DNA from: Parasediminibacterium sp046546515 | GTDB lineage: Bacteria > Bacteroidota > Bacteroidia > Chitinophagales > Chitinophagaceae | NCBI RefSeq assembly: GCF_046546515.1 | Contig: NZ_JBKHKJ010000010.1 | Location: 62,001-126,000 of the forward strand | Direction of reading: 5' to 3' | Length of the DNA stretch: 64,000 nucleotides | Shown here: positions 33,028 through 41,118 of the stretch, one piece after another | How positions within the stretch are numbered: the first letter of the stretch is position 1 | Layout: every line of letters starts with the position of its first letter | The notes under the pieces: generated by a model | Seen by the model: only the letters and a program-made list of their open reading frames with translations | Databases searched by the model: none | Told to the model about the DNA's origin: nothing | Program-made: the position numbers and the translations under genes

Positions 33028-35604
33028 TTATTTATTTTTTATAAACTTGCTTGCCACCCGGTTGCCATTGGGCAATTCAACCACAAGCAAATATGTAGCA
33101 GCACCTTGTTTTGACACATCAATGGGTATTTTATTTTGCCCAGTTGTTAATGCTTTTTCCAATTTGCTTACTATCCTGCCAGTAATATCTTGTATACTTA
33201 TCCTTGCTACTGTGTTTGGCTCTGCGACATTGATAACAGCATATAATTTATTACCAACGGGATTTGGGTAAATGCTCACCAAGCTTAGCGGCTGCAATAC
33301 ATTGGTAATGGAAACGATAGTAGAATAACTGGTTTTGCCATCCCTGTCTTTTTGCAGCAGGCGGTAATATCCAATGCCATTCAATGGGGCATCATCGGTA
33401 AAACTATACTCATTGCCATTGGTCCCATTTGCAGTTTCCTCAGCCACATACCCAATTGCTTGGAAGTTTTCGCCATTGGCTGAGCGCTGCACCTCAAAAC
33501 CTACATTTTCGACTTCTTGGTTTACAATCCAATTAAGAAAGTTTTTCCCTGATGTTGACTTGCCAGAAAAATTTAAAAAATTAACGGGCAAAGGAGTATA
33601 GTTGGTGCAATAGCCAAAGGATACCACAGGCCTTCTTTCATTGGCAATAGTTAAAATATTACCTATCGTATTGCTGCCAAGAGCACTTAGGGTTTTAAAA
33701 GCATTGGCCATTCCAGGGAATTTAGTAGTGTTGTACAAAGGCTGCGTTCCGCCATTGTCATAATACCAATTGATGTCCGTGCCACCAGCCAATCGTTTCT
33801 TTTGTACATAATCTATAAAAACCCCAATGTGATTGCCCGTATACGTAAACGGCGTTTGGAAACTGAGCGTGCGCCAGCCGCCCCCATTGCCAATAAAAGC
33901 CGTAGCATCCCCTTGATACACCAAGGTAGCAGGGTTAGCCGAGCCCGGCAAAATGGTTGTCCAGTCAAAAGCACCTGTTCCCAAATTATCGGTGGCTTCG
34001 TTCCTAAGATAAACCTTTATGATACTACTGTCTGGCGCTATTTGTAAACTAGTGGTTTTATTGGTAGGTGATATTTGGTTGGCTCTTCTAAATTGCAAAC
34101 TCGTAATAATGGCATTGGCGGGGATATCTTTGAATAAAGTATCGGGGTAAACGATGGCTTTGCGGCTTTGTGGGTTTATAGAATCGGGCTTGCTATCAAA
34201 TGGGCCAAATAAAGTGGTGGCGCTGCCTTCGCCCGTGCCATTGCCGTTGCCCAATATTTTTGACCGCAACCCAACATTGCAAGTATTTAGGCTGTCCTTG
34301 TAATTAGATTCATAAGCCCCTATATCCACGATGGAACCGATAGGCCTAGCATTGCCGCTAAAATCAGTAGGGTAAGTATGAGTATTGCTGCCATTATTAA
34401 TTGCAAAACTGCCCGGCTTTAAATGAAAGTCGGCCACGGCAGGATCCAAAGAAGGATTTACAAACCCTGGGTCCTGAAACAAACTATGTGTATCGGTATA
34501 GGTGAAAGGATTGCCCTCATAGTAAATGTTGTAATCGTAGGTTATATGTGTGTTTCGTTTTCCGCCAATTACATTTTTGCCAGGGCGCACCACAAAAATA
34601 TTGTTGTAAACATTGATGCTGTCAGCATCATAGCTAAAAAAAGTGCCGCCTCCATTTTCAGGGGTTGCGCTGTTTAAGTAAGAAATATTGTTATAAAAAT
34701 CTACATGGTTATTATTTAAAGAGTGAATTCCGGAGCCACCATTATTATAGCAAATGTTGTTTGCAACCAAAGCCCTACCATAAAAACCTGACCTAGGAAC
34801 ATCGAGGATGATACCGTTACCGTCAGACATGGTACAATAGAGGCGTGTAAGCACATATTGCCTATTATTGTAACAAACGTTGTTTTTTACGATTATGCGA
34901 TAGTTGGTTTTATTGCTATCGGAATTATAACAATTATTAATGGCAATACCGCTGAGGCCAAAAGGTGTGTACCAAGCATTATTATATACAATATTTCCCA
35001 CCACGGTTATATAATCGGTTTGCACAAACTGAATGCCGGTTGCAGCGCAATCATGTGCCACGTTGTTGCTAATAACAATGTGGTGGCAACCTGGCCCTGT
35101 AGTATCAAGGGAACCTACTATAATACCACTTCCATTGTATTTAGGGATAAAGTTGACGGAAGTGGCTATTTGACCAGGAACAGGGCATACTGGTGCTGTT
35201 TTTGCAATAGTTGTATCTTTAGCCAAAGAGAGCTTTACCCCATAGCCAACAACTTCCAATCCATTGATGGTAATATAATTGGCACCTTGACTTACCCTAA
35301 TAAGCGCATATGTGGTGCTATCAGATACTATTTTAGGCTTATGGCCGGGATAGTTAGTATATACAATTTGTCCAGTGGCACTACCCGTTCTTGAAATATT
35401 AAAACCAGCATAGCTACCATTCATGATAAAAACGGTATCGCCGGCATTGGTTTTGTCGGCCGCTTTCTGAACAGTTTTAAAAGCACGAGCAACACTCAGG
35501 CCGTTATAATTGTTGTTACCCTTGGCAGAATCGATATAATAATTGGTAGCGTGCGCACCAAAAAAGGCAATCATACAAGCAATTAGGAAGCAATGTTTTT
35601 TCAT
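33028..35604 (-). CDS. T9SS-secreted parallel beta-helix protein, paralogue 4 of 4
   Basis: An 858-residue paralogue and the promoter-proximal member of the four. It has the same domain order. The signature reads CTMSDGNGIILDVPRSGFYGRALVANN with NGGSGIH, and AWYTPFGLSGIAINN replaces the WYTPYGTSGI(S/G) block. The C-terminal region (VSIYPNPVGNKLYAVIN, RISIQDITGRIVS) is a typical type A sorting domain for T9SS export. The divergence of the beta-helix against the conserved tail suggests that the four proteins differ in ligand but share the export route. It is separated from the transporter gene upstream by 51 bp. Confidence 0.85.
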   Translation of the reverse strand: MKKHCFLIACMIAFFGAHATNYYIDSAKGNNNYNGLSVARAFKTVQKAADKTNAGDTVFIMNGSYAGFNISRTGSATGQIVYTNYPGHKPKIVSDSTTYALIRVSQGANYITINGLEVVGYGVKLSLAKDTTIAKTAPVCPVPGQIATSVNFIPKYNGSGIIVGSLDTTGPGCHHIVISNNVAHDCAATGIQFVQTDYITVVGNIVYNNAWYTPFGLSGIAINNCYNSDSNKTNYRIIVKNNVCYNNRQYVLTRLYCTMSDGNGIILDVPRSGFYGRALVANNICYNNGGSGIHSLNNNHVDFYNNISYLNSATPENGGGTFFSYDADSINVYNNIFVVRPGKNVIGGKRNTHITYDYNIYYEGNPFTYTDTHSLFQDPGFVNPSLDPAVADFHLKPGSFAINNGSNTHTYPTDFSGNARPIGSIVDIGAYESNYKDSLNTCNVGLRSKILGNGNGTGEGSATTLFGPFDSKPDSINPQSRKAIVYPDTLFKDIPANAIITSLQFRRANQISPTNKTTSLQIAPDSSIIKVYLRNEATDNLGTGAFDWTTILPGSANPATLVYQGDATAFIGNGGGWRTLSFQTPFTYTGNHIGVFIDYVQKKRLAGGTDINWYYDNGGTQPLYNTTKFPGMANAFKTLSALGSNTIGNILTIANERRPVVSFGYCTNYTPLPVNFLNFSGKSTSGKNFLNWIVNQEVENVGFEVQRSANGENFQAIGYVAEETANGTNGNEYSFTDDAPLNGIGYYRLLQKDRDGKTSYSTIVSITNVLQPLSLVSIYPNPVGNKLYAVINVAEPNTVARISIQDITGRIVSKLEKALTTGQNKIPIDVSKQGAATYLLVVELPNGNRVASKFIKNK

Positions 35605-35655
35605 TTCTTTTTATGTTATATTTATAAATCCATGGCAACTACCTAGTTTATTATT

Positions 35656-36741
35656 TCACCCCTCGCTATCCACTGGCTTGCTGCCCCACCAAGTGGCTAT
35701 CAGCGAAAAAGTAGTATTCATAATAGGTCCGTTTACGGCTGGTGCCAAGCCTACAGTGGCTATCTTGCCCATCTGTACGGCAATACCCGATGCTAGACCT
35801 CCATTTTGCATACCAACTTCAATAGCCACTGTACGGGCGTTTAATTTGGACAAGCCAAACAACCTGCTACCAAAATAACCCAGCATCAAGCCAACTGTCA
35901 TGTGCAGGAACATGGCAAAAACCAGTGCAACGCCCACATGTAGCAAGTTCTCTCTGCCAGCAGCCGTGATGATAATAATGATGCAAGCAATACCAGCCAT
36001 GGAAATTTTAGGCATCACCTTATCTATCCACAATGCCCTTTTATGGAAAAACTGGTTAACAAAAACCCCAATGAATATGGGTACGATAACCAGTTTCAAT
36101 ATATCCAAAAGCATGTCTATAAAATTTACAGGTACAAATTGACCGCCCAATAATTTCATCAGCAAAGGGGTCATCAAAGGGGCTAACAAAGTAGAAACGG
36201 CAGTGATGGTTACTGACAACGCAAGGTTTGCCTTGGCAATAAATGCAATTACATTGCTGGCCAGCCCACTGGGCATACATCCTACTAGCACCACGCCCGC
36301 CGCTATTTCTGGTGGGAAGCCAAACACTTTGGCAATGGCAAAAGCCACCATGGGCATAATGGTGTAATGGCAGAACACCCCTACAAAAACTGCTTTGGGC
36401 ATTTTTAGTACCCCTTGCAAATCGTGCCAGCTCATGGTGCACCCCACCCCAAACGTGATAATTTGCAACAATGGCACAATCAGTTTTTTCAACTGAAAAT
36501 CACCTAGGGTGGTGAAATACTGAGGGTATGTCATGGAAATGGTTACCGCACCGAGGATGACGATGGTATAGGCAAATTTTTGCAACTGCGCCACCTGCAT
36601 AAAAGCAGCAGCTAGCAATAGCCAAAACAAGCTAAGCGTAAGTCCTCCATGAGTGTAGCTGCCCTGCACAAAAAAAACGGAGGCCGTTATTAATGCTATG
36701 CCTGCCACTGCAAGCGAACTATTTTTGATTGTTGTTTTCAC
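35656..36741 (-). CDS. BASS-family sodium-dependent transporter
   Basis: A 361-residue inner-membrane protein with about ten hydrophobic segments. The core resembles the bile acid:Na+ symporter superfamily: LQIITFGVGCTMSWHDLQGVLK, AAGVVLVGCMPSGLASNVIAFIAKANLALSVTITAVSTLLAPLMTP and NARTVAIEVGMQNGGLASGIA. The latter two blocks are the discontinuous helices that bind Na+ in this fold. Family members carry organic anions such as bile acids, pantoate, pyruvate or keto acids. Next to sugar-oxidising neighbours, uptake of an acid product such as a sugar acid is a reasonable guess. The stop of the next gene upstream lies 3 bp from its start, so the two are tightly coupled. Confidence 0.88.
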   Translation of the reverse strand: MKTTIKNSSLAVAGIALITASVFFVQGSYTHGGLTLSLFWLLLAAAFMQVAQLQKFAYTIVILGAVTISMTYPQYFTTLGDFQLKKLIVPLLQIITFGVGCTMSWHDLQGVLKMPKAVFVGVFCHYTIMPMVAFAIAKVFGFPPEIAAGVVLVGCMPSGLASNVIAFIAKANLALSVTITAVSTLLAPLMTPLLMKLLGGQFVPVNFIDMLLDILKLVIVPIFIGVFVNQFFHKRALWIDKVMPKISMAGIACIIIIITAAGRENLLHVGVALVFAMFLHMTVGLMLGYFGSRLFGLSKLNARTVAIEVGMQNGGLASGIAVQMGKIATVGLAPAVNGPIMNTTFSLIATWWGSKPVDSEG

Positions 36742-36744
36742 TTG

Positions 36745-37737
36745 TTATAATTTTAAGTCCATTTGTTGCAATGCCGCATTGATGATGGCCAATTCCGCTG
36801 GCGTTAGGGTAAACGATGCGGCTTTTACATTGTCCAGCATTTGTTCCGCATTCCTTGCACCTACCAATACTGAAGTAATGGCTGGCTGTTGCATAGTCCA
36901 GTTGATGGCCAATTGTGCTAGGCTCACCTGCCTTTCATCGGCAATGGATTGTACAGATGCAAGTAGCTTCATTATCTCGCTGTGGTTGTGTTCCTTGAAA
37001 TATACATTGTTGGGGCGGTGGTCGCCATCGTTGAACTTGTGGCCAGGTTTTATTTTGCCAGTCAGCAACCCTTTTTGCAGGGATGTATGCGGCAAAATAC
37101 CAATACCATTTTCCAAGCAAAAAGGGACTAATTCTTTTTCAATGCCTCGGTTCACCATGCTGTAGCCCACTTGGTTGGTGGCAACAGGCAAAACAGCAAT
37201 GGCTTTCTTCAATAAATCCACAGGGCAATTGCAAACGCCTGCCGCCCTTATTTTCCCTTGGTCTTTTAGTATTTGCAGGGCTTCCATGGTTTCTTCTATA
37301 GGCGTAGTACTGTCTGGCCAGTGCATTTGCAATAGGTCTATATAGTCTGTCTGCAACCTTTTCAGGCTTCGATCACATTCCTCAATCACGCTCTGCTTGC
37401 CATTGAATTTATATACTTTTACAGGCTTGCCATCGTTGTCGTTGGTGTCAAAAGCAAAATCGCCCGTGTTTACATCCCACCGCATCCCAAACTTGGTAAG
37501 CAGTTGTACTTTGCTGCGCTTGCCTTTTATGGTATTGCCCACTACATTTTCGCTATGCCCCATGCCATAAACGGGTGCTGTGTCTATGGTTGTAATGCCA
37601 TTGTCCAAAGCCGTTTCTATGGCTCTGATGGCTTCGCCTTCATCGGCTCCGCCCCAAAACCAGCCACCAATGGCAAAGGCCCCATAAGTGATAGGCGACA
37701 ATAAAATATCTGTTCCGGGTAATTGTTTTGTGTGCAT
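36745..37737 (-). CDS. Aldo/keto reductase (second)
   Basis: A 330-residue cytoplasmic oxidoreductase. The start at 37737 (MHTKQLPGTD) was chosen; a longer frame to 37785 begins with an unlikely leader. The tetrad is D52 and Y57 in TIDTAPVYGMGHSE, K82 in LLTKFG and H139 in LLQMHWPDS. LPHTSLQKGLLTGK and SVLVGARNAEQM complete the family pattern. It lies 3 bp before the BASS transporter and 53 bp after the GlcG/HbpS-like gene, so the three probably form one metabolic unit that takes in and reduces or oxidises a released sugar. It is not a close copy of the reductase at 1610. Confidence 0.9.
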   Translation of the reverse strand: MHTKQLPGTDILLSPITYGAFAIGGWFWGGADEGEAIRAIETALDNGITTIDTAPVYGMGHSENVVGNTIKGKRSKVQLLTKFGMRWDVNTGDFAFDTNDNDGKPVKVYKFNGKQSVIEECDRSLKRLQTDYIDLLQMHWPDSTTPIEETMEALQILKDQGKIRAAGVCNCPVDLLKKAIAVLPVATNQVGYSMVNRGIEKELVPFCLENGIGILPHTSLQKGLLTGKIKPGHKFNDGDHRPNNVYFKEHNHSEIMKLLASVQSIADERQVSLAQLAINWTMQQPAITSVLVGARNAEQMLDNVKAASFTLTPAELAIINAALQQMDLKL

Positions 37738-37790
37738 TCTGTTTTTGTTGTTTATTATTAATAAAAGTCTTTGGGCGTATTGCATACCCC

Positions 37791-38246
37791 CTACACCAAC
37801 CTTTCGAAAATTAATTTCCCATATCCTGCCAATTCATTGTCCTGTATGAGCGCATCGCCATCCCCCATTTTGCCTTTCCTGCCACTTACCGCAATACCGC
37901 CAATTATTTGCCCCTCAAACTCAATAACCACCCCACCCGTGAAACAGGTAAAGTTTTCGTCTGTCCAGTTGCGCATGTCAAAATCAATGTATTCTGAGTT
38001 CTTTTTGGTGGATGCCCATTGGATGGTGTCTTTTTTCCCTATCACTGCCGAGTAGGCTTTTGATTGAACCAATTTGATGCTGGCAGGCATTACATTGTCC
38101 ATCGCGGTAAAAGCAACGAGTCGGCCTGCATAATCTACTACAGCAACGGCAACTGGAGCACCCCCATCTACGGATGCTTTTTCTATTATTGCGGCTACTA
38201 TTTTAGCTGCTTCTTGGTGAGATATTGAAATAATATGTGTTGGCAT
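37791..38246 (-). CDS. GlcG/HbpS-like protein
   Basis: A 151-residue protein of the GlcG/HbpS fold, recognised by the N-terminal ISHQEAAKIVAAIIEKA, GAPVAVAVVDYAGRLVAFTAMD and the C-terminal GGVVIEFEGQIIGGIAVSGRKGKMGDGDALI. No signal peptide is present. Members occur beside glycolate, diol or sugar-acid genes and in haem-binding two-component systems; a biochemical role is rarely known. Its position just upstream of a reductase and a transporter suits a helper in small-molecule metabolism. It begins a sub-block after a 257-bp gap and may have its own promoter, though none is recognised. Confidence 0.82.
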   Translation of the reverse strand: MPTHIISISHQEAAKIVAAIIEKASVDGGAPVAVAVVDYAGRLVAFTAMDNVMPASIKLVQSKAYSAVIGKKDTIQWASTKKNSEYIDFDMRNWTDENFTCFTGGVVIEFEGQIIGGIAVSGRKGKMGDGDALIQDNELAGYGKLIFERLV

Positions 38247-38503
38247 AGTATTATAACTGATTTAAATGATTTGAATGATTTGAATGATTCATGTAATTAT
38301 AGCTTTTGACTTAAGCAAGGGAAAAAAGAAAGAAAACATAGTTATTAACTCCTTATCTATTTTATACTAAATAGACGTTCGAAACAATATAAAATACTAT
38401 TTTTCTATTTTTTCTTTTTCATACTATGTGTCTTATATACCTATATGATGAGTAACAACTAGTCAACTTCTATGTATTTTTATACTTAAAACGTAAAACA
38501 CCC

Positions 38504-39709
38504 TTACCTTGTCATTTCATCTGCTGCTACTATAATAATTCCAACGGCAAAACCTCTAAAGTTTTGATCCATCAAATTCACTTTTTTCTCTTCCGCAGGC
38601 ACAGCCCATCCTGTATAAACATTGTGTAGGATACCTTGGGCATCCACGCTTTGCTTGATATATTCCCAGCCCTTGTTGCAGAAACCATCATAATTTTTTG
38701 GCAACCATCCTTTGCGCATCCCTTCCTTTACCGATGCCAACACCATTGCCATGCCAGTAACTTCCTCTGGGGAGGATGGGTCGTTTACCAACACATGGAA
38801 AGCACCACTCTTGGTTTGGTATTTCACGGCACTGTCTGCAATCAGTTTCATGGTGGCAGCAGCCTCTTTAAAATAAGGATGGCTTTGCGGCAGGTAGCGC
38901 AGCAGGCCACTGATGGCCCATATCAACCAGCCTTGTGAGCGGCACCAGTAAGTAGTGCCCTTCTCGCCTTTGAACAGGCCTGTGCGGACAAGGTTTTTAT
39001 CGCTATCGAAGAAATATTTTATGCCTTGGCTTAGCTGGTAAATAGACTGTTTCCAATATACCTCAGCCACATCTGGTTTGCTTAATGATGCAGCAATGGC
39101 GTTGGCACGTGTAGCCCAATAGGCTGTATCGGGTATGGCAAAATTGATATAGTTGTAATCATCGTGTGCCAGCATACCAAACCTGTCCCTGCCTGCGTAA
39201 TGCAAAATGGCATCTGCCACGTCTATGCAAACCTGCCTGGCAATTTTACTTTTGTTGATATTGTACAATTCATGCACCGGGAAAGAAACACCAAGGTTGG
39301 CAGAGTATAGCACGAAAGTAAGTGGGCCATCCCTCAATATCCTGGCGTGTGGCCCGTCGTATTGCTTATAATATTCCTCATCGGTCATCTTGCCATCGTT
39401 TTCCACATGGTAGTTGAACCAGTTGCTTGCATAATCTAGCCCATCCTTATAGCCCCGTTTTGCAAAGCGCAACAGGCCTTCTACTTGAATCGTCCCGTCC
39501 CAGTCGGTATTTACATTTTTGTATTCGAGTTTCAATACATTTTTAATCAACTGCTTTATATTGTCTGGCAAGGCAGCGGGCATGCCTTTGTCTTCCAAGG
39601 GCGAATCGACTAAAAATTGATTGCTAACTTTGCTGTTCGCTATTACTGGCGTCAACATGCCACCTGTGGCAACGGATAACAATAAACCTGCAAAATCCCT
39701 TCTTTCCAT
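38504..39709 (-). CDS. GH88/GH105-like unsaturated uronyl hydrolase
   Basis: A 401-residue exported protein with a Tat-like N-terminus (ERRDFAGLLLSVATGG). The (alpha/alpha)6-barrel signature is YWCRSQGWLIWAISGLLRYLP, with HDDYNYINFAIPDTAYWA and FHVLVNDPSSPEEVTGMAMVLAS. GH88 and GH105 enzymes hydrate the unsaturated uronic acid left by polysaccharide lyases, for example from rhamnogalacturonan, so lyases must act in the same pathway. It overlaps no neighbour but follows the DUF4861 gene by 9 bp, a pairing frequent in pectin loci. The exact family between GH88 and GH105 is undecided. Confidence 0.85.
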   Translation of the reverse strand: MERRDFAGLLLSVATGGMLTPVIANSKVSNQFLVDSPLEDKGMPAALPDNIKQLIKNVLKLEYKNVNTDWDGTIQVEGLLRFAKRGYKDGLDYASNWFNYHVENDGKMTDEEYYKQYDGPHARILRDGPLTFVLYSANLGVSFPVHELYNINKSKIARQVCIDVADAILHYAGRDRFGMLAHDDYNYINFAIPDTAYWATRANAIAASLSKPDVAEVYWKQSIYQLSQGIKYFFDSDKNLVRTGLFKGEKGTTYWCRSQGWLIWAISGLLRYLPQSHPYFKEAAATMKLIADSAVKYQTKSGAFHVLVNDPSSPEEVTGMAMVLASVKEGMRKGWLPKNYDGFCNKGWEYIKQSVDAQGILHNVYTGWAVPAEEKKVNLMDQNFRGFAVGIIIVAADEMTR

Positions 39710-39718
39710 AATTTTTGT

Positions 39719-40975
39719 TTATTTACTATTAATGATTTTAATTTTTATAGGGTTTGCCAACCGTTCTGCGGTTTGTGCCAAATAATTTTCAAACCCTTCG
39801 GCTGCGCTGAAACGTGCATCTGTTTTTTCCCAACAGGCAAAAAAGTAAATGGCTTTTTTCTGGGAATGCTTCATTGCCACATAAGATGTGTTGGGTATAA
39901 CGGATGCAGTATCGGCAGTCATGTTGCCCACATAATCAGCCGATGGAAACATGATGGCGACCCCCAATTGGGTATTTGTTCCCTCTGCCTGTGGCCCATA
40001 AGTAGAAATGGAACTGAACAGGGCATTGTGCTTTTTGTACACTACTTTATCAATGCCAAAATTGGCAATGCCCGCAATTAGCTTTTGCTTGCTGGCCAAA
40101 GCAAGCGCAATATCATTTTTATAGTAATAATTGCCTTTGGCCATGGAGATGGTTTCGCTGCCATTTTTTTTGCCTTTCGCAACATCCCAGTTAGTGAACC
40201 CGAGTTTAAAAGCTGCCTGCAAAGCACCTTTGTACAGCACTTGGAAAGTACTGGTATCTGCATCGCCCAAGCGGTATATCTGCTTGTTTTCCTCCACAGC
40301 CAAACCACCAGCACCTAGTGAATTACCAGTATGGAATATATCCATGCCCCAAGGCTGCAGTTTGTGCCAACTGGCGCCCACGCCCACTTTTTCAAGTATG
40401 GGCGTATCTACTATTTTGCCATAAATATCCTCGCTGTTCCTATAATCAAAAAATGCCCTAAAGGCCACTTTATCGTTTTCTATACCCGGGCCTTCAATTT
40501 GGTAATAGGGTTTTGCTATATTTTGCACGAAGCCCCTTTTCCTTATGGCATAAGGTATTTCCGGCGTAGGCGAATCCATATCTGACCGAAGGCTAAGGCG
40601 TATATTTGTATATCGCTTGGATACCGCTTCTTTTGCAGCCCAGCTAAGTTGAAGGGTATCTGCTCCATGTGCGGAAAGGCTTACTTCAACCAATAATTCA
40701 TCCCACTTCCCATCGTTGTCCGTATCGATTATTTGGGTAGCCAATTGCTTATTGCCCTTTTTCACAATGGGGAACAAGCCTTTTTTCACTTTCCCCAATG
40801 TAGTTTTTTTGATACTGATAATTTCCTTTTCCCTTTTAAAAGAAGCTGGGTTGGAAATAATGATTTGCGTAGCAAAAACAACATTGCCCATCATCCCTGC
40901 AAGCAAAAGCAAAAGGATACCTTTCTTACATGGAAGAACCGGTATTTGAATTGATATTTTAATAATTCCCTTCAT
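39719..40975 (-). CDS. DUF4861-type exported protein
   Basis: A 418-residue exported protein with a hydrophobic leader (about 18-36, ILLLLLAGMMGNVVFA). QLATQIIDTDNDGKWDELLVEVSL is near the start of the domain, and KVGVGASWHKLQPWGMDIFHTGNSLGAGGLAVEEN in the middle is a block I associate with DUF4861, a family found beside GH88/GH105 hydrolases in pectin-degradation loci. No enzyme activity is established to my knowledge. It probably assists or performs a step in uronic-acid oligosaccharide breakdown. Family assignment is from memory of conserved blocks, so moderate confidence. Confidence 0.7.
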   Translation of the reverse strand: MKGIIKISIQIPVLPCKKGILLLLLAGMMGNVVFATQIIISNPASFKREKEIISIKKTTLGKVKKGLFPIVKKGNKQLATQIIDTDNDGKWDELLVEVSLSAHGADTLQLSWAAKEAVSKRYTNIRLSLRSDMDSPTPEIPYAIRKRGFVQNIAKPYYQIEGPGIENDKVAFRAFFDYRNSEDIYGKIVDTPILEKVGVGASWHKLQPWGMDIFHTGNSLGAGGLAVEENKQIYRLGDADTSTFQVLYKGALQAAFKLGFTNWDVAKGKKNGSETISMAKGNYYYKNDIALALASKQKLIAGIANFGIDKVVYKKHNALFSSISTYGPQAEGTNTQLGVAIMFPSADYVGNMTADTASVIPNTSYVAMKHSQKKAIYFFACWEKTDARFSAAEGFENYLAQTAERLANPIKIKIINSK

Positions 40976-41118
40976 TTTATACCGTTGATTAAAATGATTT
41001 GATTGATTTTAATGATTGTTACTAAATTAGGGCATCTTCTTCCCTCAAAACTTTGTGCCTCTTTGTGTATTCGTGCCTTCGTGACAGATTAAATAAACTT
41101 TCATCTGAGTAATAACCT

